A DNA stretch of 64,000 nucleotides. Origin: an uncultured Clostridia bacterium. Lineage in GTDB: Bacteria > Bacillota > Clostridia > Oscillospirales > Acutalibacteraceae. The stretch's first letter is position 1; every line of letters starts with the position of its first letter. The DNA is taken from the NCBI GenBank assembly GCA_944380765.1, contig CALWIO010000001.1, forward strand, positions 62,001 to 126,000. Reading direction: 5' to 3'. Both the position numbers and the translations under genes were made by a program. The notes under the pieces were generated by a model. The model did no database searches. It worked only from the letters and a program-made list of their open reading frames with translations, and had not been told where the DNA came from. This document shows positions 1 through 7,921 of this stretch, piece after piece.

Positions 1-27
1 ATCCGATATTAGCTTTAACAAAAAATC

Positions 28-60
28 AAAGCCGGCGGGGATTTTCCCCGTCAGCTTTTT
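28..60 (+). terminator. Intrinsic terminator of an upstream gene outside the window
   Basis: A GC-rich stem (GGCGGGG paired with CCCCGTC around an ATTTT loop, one C/A mismatch) is extended by AAAGC/GCTTT and runs into a T tract. It probably ends a plus-strand gene lying to the left of the window. Confidence 0.65.
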
Positions 61-135
61 ATATATGGAGTTCCGCTTGAAATTTATGTGATAAACGGCA
101 TAACCGGCGGCTGTTTTACCGTATTCAAACGGTAC

Positions 136-158
136 AAACCGAGGGCGGTTTTTTTTGT
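136..158 (+). terminator. Possible second weak terminator
   Basis: A short hairpin (AAACCG, loop AGGG, CGGTTT) is followed directly by eight T residues. The stem is only six pairs, so this is tentative. The bases between this and the first terminator show no gene. Confidence 0.35.
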
Positions 159-190
159 GCATTATTCGGTCTGTTAAATTTTGGCGCAGA

Positions 191-199
191 TGTTATAAT
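191..199 (+). promoter_or_regulatory. Extended -10 promoter for the transporter gene
   Basis: TG-T-TATAAT is a perfect extended -10 element, 68 bases before the ATG at 267. No good -35 box is present 17 bases upstream, as is common for extended -10 promoters. Confidence 0.55.
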
Positions 200-266
200 T
201 ATATTATTATAAAATAGGGGTCTGCGGCAACAGCGCCTTAAAACGCAAACGGAAAAGGGAAATGAA

Positions 267-2588
267 ATGAAAGCTGCCGACACGGGAAAAAAATTACTGA
301 ACGACTTTAAGCTGTACTGGAAAACGCCGCCTAAGGGCAGGTATATGAGCTTTAAGGAAATCACTTCGCTTTCGGTAGGCGGAATAGGCGTAAAGTTTAT
401 TGTTTACTGCATAAGTCAGATGATTATAGCGGTGGGCAACACTCTTATAGGTAACACCATAGGAATTGAGCCGGGCGCGCTGTATGTTATTTACATTATA
501 AGCATTTTATCGGGCTTTCCCCTCACCGCGCTGAGGGCTAAGATGATTGACAACACCCGCAGCATGAAAGGAAAATACAGGCCCTACATATTGTCAATGG
601 GTATTCCTACGGTAATTCTCGGCGCCGGGTTTATCTGGACGCCTTACGAAAATATGAGCAACCTTTCAAAGTGCGCCGTTGTGCTGGCTTTTAACATAGG
701 CTTTCAGTTCTTCTACAACTTCTACACCGACGCTTACGACAGCCTTATCAATGTTCTGTCGCCGAACAGCATTGAGCGTTCTGATGTTTTATCAATCAAA
801 TCGGTGGTTGAGAATTTTTCGCCCTCGATAGCGAGCATATTCCTGCCGATAGCAGCGAAACTCATAACGGGAAATTCCACGCTGTACGATATTAAAATTT
901 ACCGAGTGCTTTTTCCGCCCATGCTTTTGGCGGGATTTTTGATTTCGGTTTTGGTTTATGTGAACACCGAGGAAAAAATCATTCAGGCAAGAACCCATGT
1001 AATTCAGATTAAATTTACCGACGCGTTCCGCGCTATCGCGAGAAACAAATATTTCTGGATTATCTCGCTGGCGGGGTGGCTGGGTTTTCTTGAAAACTCG
1101 TTCAACAGTATTTTGGGCTGGATGTATAACTATCAGCACGCCTGCTCCGCGGCTCAGTATTCCGTGATTATAGCGATTGCGGGCAACGCCTCGTTCTGGC
1201 CGAATCTTATCGCTCCGTTTTTCATAAGAAAATACGGCAAAAAGAAAATTCTTGTTTTTACGAATATTCTGAACATTAGCTTTATTGCGCTTATGCTGCC
1301 GATTGTCAGAATGACGGGCTCCGCGCTCATTATATGGCTGCTGCTTATCTGCACATTTATAAATCAGCTTATAACCTCGCTGGGGCATTTGCTGAATCCC
1401 AGCATAAACGCGGATATCCGCGACTATCAGCAATATATCACCGGCGAGAGAATTGACGGAATGTTCGCGGCTGTCGGTCTTATAGGAAATGTCATAACCC
1501 TCGCGACAGGCTCGGTTTTGCCGGCTCTGTATGAAAAATCCGGGCTTAATAAAGATGTGGCTCTTTCGCTGGGATATGACGGCTCAAATGTTTATGATGT
1601 CCTTTACAATCAGGATTATTTTGTCAGAATATGCAGCGTGCTGATAGTAGCTTCCATAGCCGGAGCCGTGATGAATGTTATACCTTTTTTCTTCTATGAT
1701 TTGAGCGAAACCCGGCAGAAAGCCATGGTAAGCGTGCTTAAAATCCGCGCTATGTTTGAGGATTACGGCAACGGCGTTATTTCTGATGAAGCGCTTATTG
1801 AAAGCGTGGATATTATCCGGGAGGCAAGAGAATACGCCAAGCGCGAGAAGTTATCCGCTGACAACGGCATTGTAAAAGACGCGAAAAAGACGAAGGACAG
1901 GGAAAAAATAAGGCAGGCAAAGGCGGAGCTTAAACGAATCCGGGAGGAAAACGAGAAAATCGAAATTGCCGGCACGGTAATGCGGGAACTGGCGTTTTAT
2001 GAATCGGACTACGGAAAAGCCAAGCTTGACGCCGCCAAAAAAACGGTTGCGGCAGGTCTTAACGGATACCTTGACTGCTTTACGCTCACAAAGGCGGAGG
2101 CAAAGGCTATGCCCAGAAGCACCGAACTTGAAAAGGAACGCCGCCGGGACGCTATGATTCAGCTTTCAAACATTAAAGCCGCCAGAAAATCCGCAAAGAA
2201 GCACTATCCCGACGGCATTAGCGAATTTGACAGCTCGGTTTTTGAGGAGCTTTTCAGCGCCGAGGACGCCGCCGACATAAAAATGCGCGAGCTTATTTTA
2301 AAGCTTAAAGCGGCTAATGAAAACGGCGGCAAGCAAACGGCAAAGGAAATAAAAGCGCAAATCAAGGCTCTTCGCTTTAAACAGGCTCAGATAAAGGCGG
2401 ACATAAAGAAAGCCTCTGACGAAAACTCAATATATTACCGCGCGGCAAAGCCTTACCTTGACGCCGAAAAGGCTGTCGCTCAGAGCGAAAACTACAAAGA
2501 CCTTGAAAAAATTGAAGCGCTGTATGACGAGGCGAAAGCTCGTTCTGAAAAGAAAGAAGCCGGGCGTTCGGCTGCCGCTTTACAGTAA
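267..2588 (+). CDS. GPH/MFS-family sugar:cation symporter with long charged C-terminal tail
   Basis: A polytopic permease of 773 residues. The part up to about residue 480 is strongly hydrophobic with roughly twelve predicted membrane spans. A loop at residues 90-107 (IDNTRSMKGKYRPY) resembles the D-x(6-8)-G-x-x-RP loop of glycoside-pentoside-hexuronide transporters (melibiose carrier type). The substrate is not readable but is likely a glycoside or disaccharide. The remaining roughly 290 residues are Lys/Glu/Ala-rich, probably helical or coiled-coil and cytoplasmic; usual family members end near 450-500 residues. ATG is preceded by AAAGGGAAAT. It is followed after 131 bases by a GtaA-like protein on the same strand, suggesting uptake coupled to intracellular processing. 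Confidence 0.8.
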   Translation: MKAADTGKKLLNDFKLYWKTPPKGRYMSFKEITSLSVGGIGVKFIVYCISQMIIAVGNTLIGNTIGIEPGALYVIYIISILSGFPLTALRAKMIDNTRSMKGKYRPYILSMGIPTVILGAGFIWTPYENMSNLSKCAVVLAFNIGFQFFYNFYTDAYDSLINVLSPNSIERSDVLSIKSVVENFSPSIASIFLPIAAKLITGNSTLYDIKIYRVLFPPMLLAGFLISVLVYVNTEEKIIQARTHVIQIKFTDAFRAIARNKYFWIISLAGWLGFLENSFNSILGWMYNYQHACSAAQYSVIIAIAGNASFWPNLIAPFFIRKYGKKKILVFTNILNISFIALMLPIVRMTGSALIIWLLLICTFINQLITSLGHLLNPSINADIRDYQQYITGERIDGMFAAVGLIGNVITLATGSVLPALYEKSGLNKDVALSLGYDGSNVYDVLYNQDYFVRICSVLIVASIAGAVMNVIPFFFYDLSETRQKAMVSVLKIRAMFEDYGNGVISDEALIESVDIIREAREYAKREKLSADNGIVKDAKKTKDREKIRQAKAELKRIREENEKIEIAGTVMRELAFYESDYGKAKLDAAKKTVAAGLNGYLDCFTLTKAEAKAMPRSTELEKERRRDAMIQLSNIKAARKSAKKHYPDGISEFDSSVFEELFSAEDAADIKMRELILKLKAANENGGKQTAKEIKAQIKALRFKQAQIKADIKKASDENSIYYRAAKPYLDAEKAVAQSENYKDLEKIEALYDEAKARSEKKEAGRSAAALQ

Positions 2589-2719
2589 CATCGGTGAACA
2601 GTATACAAAGAATGAAAATTTCGGTTCCGGTAGAAATAAAGCCCGAGGTCCGGGAGCGTGTTCCCTGCGGCTGCTCAAAGCTGAGCGTTACGGAAATATC
2701 GAAAATAAGGAGATAAAAA

Positions 2720-4621
2720 ATGAAACTGCCCTGTTATCCTCTTGTGACAATCGACCCTATGATGAGCATTTGGAGCAAAAGCGAAAAGCTGTACGAAAGC
2801 GACACTATTCTGTGGTGCGGCATTAGAAAAGCTATGCGCGGTACCGTTGTAATAGACGGTGAAAGATACCGTTTTATGGGACTTTCAAAAGAGCCGGAAA
2901 TCGGGCAAAAAGGCGTTGAGGTAACTCCGCTTGTCACGGTTTACCGTTTTGAGAACAAAAAAATTGCTCTTACGGTAAAATTCTGGACTCCCCTTTTCTG
3001 GGACGACCTTATTATGCTTTCGACTCCCTGCTCGTTTATAGAGTGCGAATTTTCAAGCGCCGACGGCAAAGTTCACAATGTAAGCGCAGAGATAAGCCTT
3101 GACAAAGAATTTTGCTATGACAGAATACCGAAGCCCGTAAAAGAGCAGGTGAAATCTTACGGCAAAATCAAATACGCGGTTATGGGCAGAAAAAAGCAGA
3201 AGCCCGTCAGCAAAAGCGGAGACGGCGTTTCCGCCGACTGGGGATATATCTGCCTGTACGGTGACGAGGTTGCGGTCAACAAAAACAGACGCGCATTTAT
3301 CAGCGCTCGCTCTGATTTTAAAAACGGCAGAGCCTTGTTTATTTTCGCCTATGACGATATAAAGAGCGTTGAATATATGGGCGAGAAATTAGACGGCTAC
3401 TATAAGCAGCGTTTTTCCGGCATAGGAGAAGCCATTGAATACTGCGCCGAAAACTACGGCGTACTTTATGAGGGAGCCGTAAGCCGCAATAAGACAATAA
3501 GAGATGACGCCGAAATTTTTTCGAGAAATTACGCCGACATGGTAACTGCCGCCTGCCGTCAGGTTCTTGCCGGTCACAAGCCGGTACTGGACGCCGAAGG
3601 CAATATTCTGTATTTTTCAAAGGAATGTCACTCCAACGGCTGCATTAACACGGTTGATGTTTCGTATCCCGCTCTCCCCTTCTTTCTTATCTACAACTCG
3701 GAGCTTATCAAGGGTATGATGACCGGAATATTCGCGTTCGCGAGGACAAACGCCTGGCAGTATGATTTCGCGCCTCACGATATAGGCACATACCCCATAG
3801 CTAACGGGCAGGTTTACGGCTGCTTTAAGAAATATTCAAGCAGAAAGGGCAAAGCCGGCATTTATAAACAAAATAAGAATGTATTCCGCTATGACTCGCA
3901 AATGCCCGTTGAGGAATGCGGAAACATGCTCATAATGGCGTACGCTCACTATGTTTACTCAAAGGACAAAAGCGTTATAGAAAAAAATTTCGACCTGCTT
4001 GAAGGCTGGGCGAAATATCTTGTAAACGCCTCGATTGAGCTTGAAAATCAGCTTTGCACCGACGATTTTGCCGGTCACAGCGAGAAAAATGTAAATCTGG
4101 CCATTAAAGAAATTATGGGTATAGCGGCATTTTCAAAGATATGCGGCGTTTTAGGCGTTGAAAACAGCTATTTTGAAACTGCCGCCCAATACGCCGCGCA
4201 GCTTTCAAGCTTTGTTTTGCCTGACGGCACTCTGCCCTTTGCGCTGAACGAGAAAAACACATGGAGTTTAAAATACAATCTTGTGTGGGACAAGCTGTTT
4301 TCGTTCAACTTATTCAGCGAGGAGCTTTACCGGGCGGAAAGCTCAAAATACAAGCAAAAGCTTGACACCTACGGAGTGCCGCTTGATTACAGAAAGAAAT
4401 TCACAAAAACCGACTGGATGATGTGGGCGGCGGCTCTTGACGAAAACAACGACAGCGTAAACCTTTATTCAAAGGCGATTTTAAAATATCTTGCCGACAC
4501 CGGCGACGATATATGTTTCAGCGACTGGATTGACACCGATGTGCCTAAAAGCGAAGGGTTTAATCACCGCACCGTGCAGGGCGGACTGTGGATGCCCGTG
4601 CTTTTCAGCAAAACCGAATAA
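2720..4621 (+). CDS. GtaA-like protein (DUF4964/DUF5127/DUF4965/DUF1793 architecture)
   Basis: The N-terminus (YPLVTIDPMMSIWS, then LWCG) matches the DUF4964 start of the glutaminase GtaA family. It is followed by a beta-rich DUF5127-like part (about 60-240) and an alpha/alpha-barrel-like C-terminal half with the GtaA-type segments DVSYPALPFFL and DDFAGHSEKNVNLAIKEI. At 633 residues it is near normal family size. Fungal GtaA was described as a glutaminase, but bacterial members often sit beside glycan genes and their activity is uncertain. There is no signal peptide, so it should be cytoplasmic. AAGGAGAT precedes the ATG. Association with the upstream sugar transporter favours a carbohydrate substrate (inference). 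Confidence 0.75.
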   Translation: MKLPCYPLVTIDPMMSIWSKSEKLYESDTILWCGIRKAMRGTVVIDGERYRFMGLSKEPEIGQKGVEVTPLVTVYRFENKKIALTVKFWTPLFWDDLIMLSTPCSFIECEFSSADGKVHNVSAEISLDKEFCYDRIPKPVKEQVKSYGKIKYAVMGRKKQKPVSKSGDGVSADWGYICLYGDEVAVNKNRRAFISARSDFKNGRALFIFAYDDIKSVEYMGEKLDGYYKQRFSGIGEAIEYCAENYGVLYEGAVSRNKTIRDDAEIFSRNYADMVTAACRQVLAGHKPVLDAEGNILYFSKECHSNGCINTVDVSYPALPFFLIYNSELIKGMMTGIFAFARTNAWQYDFAPHDIGTYPIANGQVYGCFKKYSSRKGKAGIYKQNKNVFRYDSQMPVEECGNMLIMAYAHYVYSKDKSVIEKNFDLLEGWAKYLVNASIELENQLCTDDFAGHSEKNVNLAIKEIMGIAAFSKICGVLGVENSYFETAAQYAAQLSSFVLPDGTLPFALNEKNTWSLKYNLVWDKLFSFNLFSEELYRAESSKYKQKLDTYGVPLDYRKKFTKTDWMMWAAALDENNDSVNLYSKAILKYLADTGDDICFSDWIDTDVPKSEGFNHRTVQGGLWMPVLFSKTE

Positions 4622-4634
4622 ACGGCAAAAAATA

Positions 4635-4659
4635 AGGCGGAGGCTGACAGCTTCCGCCT
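4635..4659. terminator. Bidirectional terminator between convergent genes
   Basis: The 12-base arms AGGCGGAGGCTG and CAGCTTCCGCCT pair with one G/T. The minus strand continues into TATTTTTT, so the hairpin mainly serves the ccdA-tlpA transcript. The plus-strand gene ends 14 bases before it. Confidence 0.7.
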
Positions 4660-4682
4660 GTTATATTTATGCCGGGAAAAAT

Positions 4683-5294
4683 CTATTTTCCGCTTATCAT
4701 ATCTATTCCCTTTTGAAGAGTCTGCGAGTCAATCGCTCCGGAAACTTTTGCCGCGGCGCGTCCCTCGGAATCAATAAAATAAGTTGTGGGCAGGGCGTAA
4801 ACTCCGTAAGCGTATGCGGCAGACGAGTCAGTGTCATACAATACCGGGAAAGTATAACCCTGCGAACTGATAAACTCTGAGGCGCTTGAAACGGTCTCCC
4901 TTGCGCCGTCGGTCATATTTACCATTAAAAACTGCACATCTTTGCCGAGAAGTTTATATTTTTCCTGAAAATCGGGCATTTCCGACTTGCAGGGGCCGCA
5001 CCAGCTTGCCCAGAAATTGAGCACAACGGGTTTGCCCTCATAGTCCGACAGCTTTACCGGCTCGCCGTTTAAATTATATACGGTAAAATCGGGGGCTTTT
5101 TCGCTTTCGCCGTCATTTTCCTGAGATTGAGAGTTCTGAATATGGGCGTTCTCACCGCTTTGCGCGGCGGATTCTCCGGGAGTTAAAACTTCAGGAGCGT
5201 ATGACTCTCCGAGCGCGGAGTACAGGGCATACGCGCCTATGAGCAGAACTATAAAAACGGCGGCTATCAAAAGAGCTGTTTTCTTTTTATTCAT
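4683..5294 (-). CDS. Membrane-anchored TlpA/ResA-type thioredoxin
   Basis: A 203-residue protein with an N-terminal membrane anchor (about 6-28, no lipobox Cys), a Ser/Gln/Glu-rich linker (about 30-66) and an AhpC/TSA-TlpA fold. The active site is WCGPCK with C99 and C102. A cis-proline segment (ALPTTYF) lies near the C-terminus. Such proteins are extracytoplasmic thiol reductases fed with electrons by CcdA. The gene starts 12 bases after ccdA, with the GAGGAGG ribosome site overlapping the ccdA stop, so the two are one operon. No cytochrome c maturation genes are in view, so the target is more likely other exported or peroxide-related thiols. Confidence 0.88.
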   Translation of the reverse strand: MNKKKTALLIAAVFIVLLIGAYALYSALGESYAPEVLTPGESAAQSGENAHIQNSQSQENDGESEKAPDFTVYNLNGEPVKLSDYEGKPVVLNFWASWCGPCKSEMPDFQEKYKLLGKDVQFLMVNMTDGARETVSSASEFISSQGYTFPVLYDTDSSAAYAYGVYALPTTYFIDSEGRAAAKVSGAIDSQTLQKGIDMISGK

Positions 5295-5306
5295 TGTTTT
5301 TCCTCC

Positions 5307-5969
5307 TCAGCTGAGTATTGAGAGCAGGCGTCCGAGCGTTCCGGCAGCCATTAAAACGCCTATTACTACAAGTATTATTCCGCAAACGGTATTTATAACT
5401 TTATAATGCCGTTTTATAAAGTCAAAAGCGGATTTAAGATAGTCGATAAGCACGGCGCTGAGAATAAAGGGCACTCCGAGTCCAGCGGAATACGCAAGAA
5501 GCATTAAAACTCCCTCAAAAACCCTTCCGCGCTGAGCCGCGAGCATTAAAGCCGAGCCTAAAAACGCTCCCACGCACGGAGTCCAGCCGACAGAGAAGAT
5601 TATTCCGAAAACCACCGCCGAAAAAAATCCCATATTTTCCGTTTTCGCTTTACGCTTTGAGCCTTTAAAAATATTCAGTTTAAACAGGCCGAGAAAATTA
5701 AGCCCGAAAATAATTACGATTACTCCCGAAACTATATTAACGGCGGTCTGATATTCCTTAAAAAAACTGCCTGCCGTTCCCGCCAGCGCGCCCAGAGCTA
5801 CAAATACGGCGGTAAATCCGAGAACAAATCCGCACGCTCCCGCAAGAGTCTTTTTAATTCTGCGCTCGCCTCCGCCGGCAAAATATGAAATATATATTGG
5901 CAGCATAGGCAGAAGGCATGGAGAAATAAAGGTTATAACGCCCTCTAAAAACGATATTGCGTACTGCAC
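5307..5969 (-). CDS. ccdA: CcdA-family thiol-disulfide transmembrane electron carrier
   Basis: 220 residues with about six membrane helices and the two family-typical cysteines, C18 in the FISPCLLPMLP motif and C132 in GWTPCVGA. CcdA passes electrons from cytoplasmic thioredoxin across the membrane to extracytoplasmic thioredoxin-like proteins, here the downstream TlpA protein. The start is GTG at 5969, preceded by GGAGCG. No clear promoter of its own is seen. The desulfoferrodoxin terminator (6052-6081) lies just upstream, so transcription may come from readthrough or from a promoter in 5970-6050. Confidence 0.88.
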   Translation of the reverse strand: MQYAISFLEGVITFISPCLLPMLPIYISYFAGGGERRIKKTLAGACGFVLGFTAVFVALGALAGTAGSFFKEYQTAVNIVSGVIVIIFGLNFLGLFKLNIFKGSKRKAKTENMGFFSAVVFGIIFSVGWTPCVGAFLGSALMLAAQRGRVFEGVLMLLAYSAGLGVPFILSAVLIDYLKSAFDFIKRHYKVINTVCGIILVVIGVLMAAGTLGRLLSILS

Positions 5970-6051
5970 GCTGACGCTCCTTTCCTAAACCGGTTTTACC
6001 TTGAAAATTCCGTCAAGCGAAAAAATCCGCCCGGCGGTTTCCCTTATTACT

Positions 6052-6081
6052 AAAAATGCCTGCCGGGCTTACTCGGCAGGC
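6052..6081 (-). terminator. Terminator of the desulfoferrodoxin gene
   Basis: GCCTGCCG and CGGCAGGC flank a short loop, and the minus strand then reads ATTTTTAG. It is placed 16 bases after the desulfoferrodoxin stop. Confidence 0.75.
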
Positions 6082-6096
6082 ACGAAACGCTTAAAA

Positions 6097-6474
6097 TCAA
6101 AGCTCCGTCATCCACAGCCCGTGAAGGTTGCAGTAAGCGAAAACCGCAACGGCTTTATCGTCTTTAAGGCAGAACTCAGCCCGGGGCGGTTCTCCGTCTT
6201 TAAGAGCTTTTCGCTGTCCGCCTTTTTCGGTTTGAAGATAAATCCACTGAATTGAGTGCTCGGGTAACATCGGGTGCTCGGCGCTGCCTACGCAGACCTT
6301 GACCGTATCGCCCTCAACCGTAACAACGGGGATATGCTTTTCTCCGCTGGCTTCTACGGTATTAGGCTCTAACGGCTGCATTTTTTCGCCGCAGCACATA
6401 ACGGGCACTCCCGCGTCGTTAATCATACCGATAATGTTGCCGCAGTGACGGCAGATATAAAATCTTTTCTTCAT
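6097..6474 (-). CDS. dfx: Desulfoferrodoxin (two-iron superoxide reductase)
   Basis: 125 residues, the normal length for 2Fe superoxide reductase. The N-terminal desulforedoxin-like centre I has C8, C11, C27 and C28. Centre II has the expected four histidines (H47 in EKHIP, H67 and H73 in EHPMLPEH, H118) and Cys ligand C115 in CNLHGLW. The conserved Glu-Lys before H47 is present. It reduces superoxide to hydrogen peroxide without oxygen release, as in anaerobes. It is transcribed divergently from the Crp/Fnr regulator; the -35 boxes of the two promoters lie 8 bases apart. Its leader is about 108 bases with a perfect inverted repeat (6545-6565). Confidence 0.95.
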   Translation of the reverse strand: MKKRFYICRHCGNIIGMINDAGVPVMCCGEKMQPLEPNTVEASGEKHIPVVTVEGDTVKVCVGSAEHPMLPEHSIQWIYLQTEKGGQRKALKDGEPPRAEFCLKDDKAVAVFAYCNLHGLWMTEL

Positions 6475-6544
6475 AGCAATTCTTCCTTTTTTATTTTTTT
6501 GCCGCGCGGCAGTACCGCCGGCGGGTATCCGTTTTGAGGGCTTT

Positions 6545-6565
6545 AATATAAGTTATCCTTATATT
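6545..6565. repeat. Perfect 8-5-8 inverted repeat in the dfx leader
   Basis: AATATAAG and CTTATATT flank TTATC. It lies about 17-37 bases downstream of the predicted dfx start site, so it may be an operator for a repressor or a hairpin in the mRNA. It does not match the PerR (TTATAAT-n-ATTATAA) or Fur consensus exactly. Confidence 0.55.
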
Positions 6566-6588
6566 TTAGATATATTCCCTGCGGTTTA

Positions 6589-6618
6589 AGTATAAGGCTT
6601 TTTGCGCTGATATGTCAA
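6589..6618 (-). promoter_or_regulatory. Promoter of dfx
   Basis: On the minus strand TTGACA (6618-6613) and TATACT (6594-6589) are separated by 18 bases. The predicted start is near 6582. Confidence 0.7.
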
Positions 6619-6626
6619 CGGTTTAA

Positions 6627-6639
6627 TTGACAGCGTCAA
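6627..6639. promoter_or_regulatory. Crp/Fnr-type operator candidate over the regulator's -35 box
   Basis: The perfect palindrome TTGAC-AGC-GTCAA overlaps the -35 element of the regulator's promoter, the position expected for autorepression. It shares the core TGAC-N3-GTCA with the palindrome upstream of thioredoxin at 7777-7789. Binding by the adjacent regulator is inferred. Confidence 0.5.
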
Positions 6640-6655
6640 ACAAATGAGATATACT
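6627..6655 (+). promoter_or_regulatory. Promoter of the Crp/Fnr regulator gene
   Basis: TTGACA (6627-6632) and TATACT (6650-6655) are 17 bases apart. The predicted start is near 6662, only about 20 bases before the ATG. Confidence 0.75.
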
Positions 6656-6681
6656 TATTTCAGATAACGGGAGGTGGCAAA

Positions 6682-7335
6682 ATGGAATTTCGGGAGATTT
6701 TCCCCGTTTTTAACAAGCTCAGCGCCCGTCAGCAGGAACTTATTTTAAACAGCCTTATTACAAAGAGCGTAAAAAAAGGCGAAATAATTCACAGCGCAAA
6801 CGAGGAATGTTCCGGACTGCTGATTATTAAAATCGGTCAGCTAAGAGCCTATATCCTTTCCGACGAGGGCAGGGAAATTACCGTTTACCGTCTTTTTGAC
6901 AGGGACATCTGCCTATTTTCGGCCTCCTGCGTTATCCGCTCGGTACAGTTTGACATAACCGTTTCGGCTCAGAAAGACACGGAGCTTTATATTATCCCGG
7001 CGAAAATTTACAAAAGCATTACCGAGGAATCCGCCGCCGCGGCAAACTTTACAAACGAACTTATGGCAGACCGTTTTTCGGAAATTATGTGGCTTATTGA
7101 ACAGATTATGTGGAAGAGCCTTGACAGGCGCGTTGCGGCGTTTTTGCTTGAAGAAACCGCGGTTGAAAATACGGAGTCTTTAAAAATCACCCACGAGGCG
7201 ATAGCCAATCATTTAGGCTCTTCAAGAGAGGTTATCACAAGAATGCTGAGGTACTTTCAAAAAGAAGGTCTTGTAAAGCTTTCGAGAGGTCAGATAACCG
7301 TAACAGACGCCGAGGGGCTTAGAAGCCTGGCTTGA
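6682..7335 (+). CDS. Crp/Fnr family transcriptional regulator
   Basis: 217 residues: a cyclic-nucleotide-binding-like beta-roll (about 10-120), a dimer helix (about 125-150) and a Crp-type winged helix (about 165-215) with ITHEAIANHLGSSREVITRML as recognition region. The Fnr N-terminal iron-sulfur cysteine cluster is absent; cysteines C43, C77 and C83 lie inside the beta-roll and might sense redox state (inference). GGGAGGTG precedes the ATG. It sits between divergent desulfoferrodoxin and convergent thioredoxin genes, whose control regions carry or adjoin TGAC-N3-GTCA palindromes, pointing to a local redox regulon. Confidence 0.88.
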   Translation: MEFREIFPVFNKLSARQQELILNSLITKSVKKGEIIHSANEECSGLLIIKIGQLRAYILSDEGREITVYRLFDRDICLFSASCVIRSVQFDITVSAQKDTELYIIPAKIYKSITEESAAAANFTNELMADRFSEIMWLIEQIMWKSLDRRVAAFLLEETAVENTESLKITHEAIANHLGSSREVITRMLRYFQKEGLVKLSRGQITVTDAEGLRSLA

Positions 7336-7362
7336 ATTTTTAATTTTACAGTATTCGCATAC

Positions 7363-7399
7363 ACCGCCCGAGAGAGCGTTCTCCGGGCGGTATTTTTTT
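7363..7399 (+). terminator. Terminator of the Crp/Fnr regulator gene
   Basis: ACCGCCCG pairs with CGGGCGGT (with AGA/TCT extension), and the plus strand continues ATTTTTTTA. Confidence 0.8.
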
Positions 7400-7409
7400 A
7401 GTCACCCGT

Positions 7410-7715
7410 TCACAGCATAGCGAGTATGGCTTCCTTGGACTGAGCGCCTACCGTACTGGCGGAAATTTCACCGTCTTTTATTACCGCGAGCGTGGGTATG
7501 CTCATTATTCCGAACATACCGGCTAACTGAGGCTGCTCATCTACATTTATTTTTCCCACTTTTATATCCGTACGCTCCTGAGCTATTTCCTCGATAACGG
7601 GACTCACCATACGGCAGGGGCCGCACCATTCCGCCCAGAAATCCAGAAGCACGGGTTTATCCGAATTAAGTACTTCGTTTGCGAAATTATTTGATGTGAT
7701 TTTTATTGCTGACAT
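7410..7715 (-). CDS. trxA: Thioredoxin
   Basis: 101 residues with the classic DFWAEWCGPCRM active site (C31, C34) and the cis-proline segment SIPTLAVI. It is a cytoplasmic dithiol reductase for ribonucleotide reductase, peroxiredoxins and, via CcdA, the TlpA protein nearby. The ribosome site AAGGAGGA precedes the ATG. The promoter has a good -10 but poor -35, with a Crp/Fnr-like palindrome centred near -41, as for a class II activated gene. A second thioredoxin gene lies at 22394-22705. Confidence 0.93.
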   Translation of the reverse strand: MSAIKITSNNFANEVLNSDKPVLLDFWAEWCGPCRMVSPVIEEIAQERTDIKVGKINVDEQPQLAGMFGIMSIPTLAVIKDGEISASTVGAQSKEAILAML

Positions 7716-7748
7716 TGTTTTGTCCTCCTTGATTTATTTTACGGCTTT

Positions 7749-7754
7749 ATTATA
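7749..7754 (-). promoter_or_regulatory. -10 box of the trxA promoter (weak -35)
   Basis: The minus strand reads TATAAT (7754-7749). The hexamer 17 bases upstream, CAGAAA, matches TTGACA at only three positions, so activator help is plausible. Confidence 0.55.
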
Positions 7755-7776
7755 ACCTCAAAAATTACGGCTTTCT

Positions 7777-7789
7777 GTGACTATGTCAC
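7777..7789. promoter_or_regulatory. Crp/Fnr-type activator site candidate upstream of trxA
   Basis: The perfect palindrome GTGAC-TAT-GTCAC is centred at 7783, about 41 bases before the predicted trxA start (about 7742). This is the class II activator position of Crp/Fnr proteins. It shares TGAC-N3-GTCA with the site at 6627-6639. Confidence 0.5.
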
Positions 7790-7921
7790 CTAAATTAAAA
7801 ATTATCCGGAAAATCGCTCCGTTTTTTTATTAAAAGGGGTAATATATTAAAACAGGGCTCCAAAACAAAGGGAAACTTTAATTTTTTCGCCGTTGAAAGC
7901 TTAAAGTTTAAAAGAAAAATA

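Noticed and set aside
125..364. Minus-strand open frame at the left edge
   Set aside because: It overlaps the promoter and start of the transporter, has no ribosome site and resembles no protein.
6613..6632. Inverted repeat TGTCAA-N8-TTGACA between dfx and the Crp/Fnr gene
   Set aside because: It is fully explained by two back-to-back TTGACA -35 boxes of divergent promoters, so it was not called an operator.
7873..7909. AAACTTTAA...TTAAAGTTT inverted repeat before the AI-2E permease promoter
   Set aside because: The arms are nine AT-rich bases 19 apart and no terminator tail or regulator link is visible.
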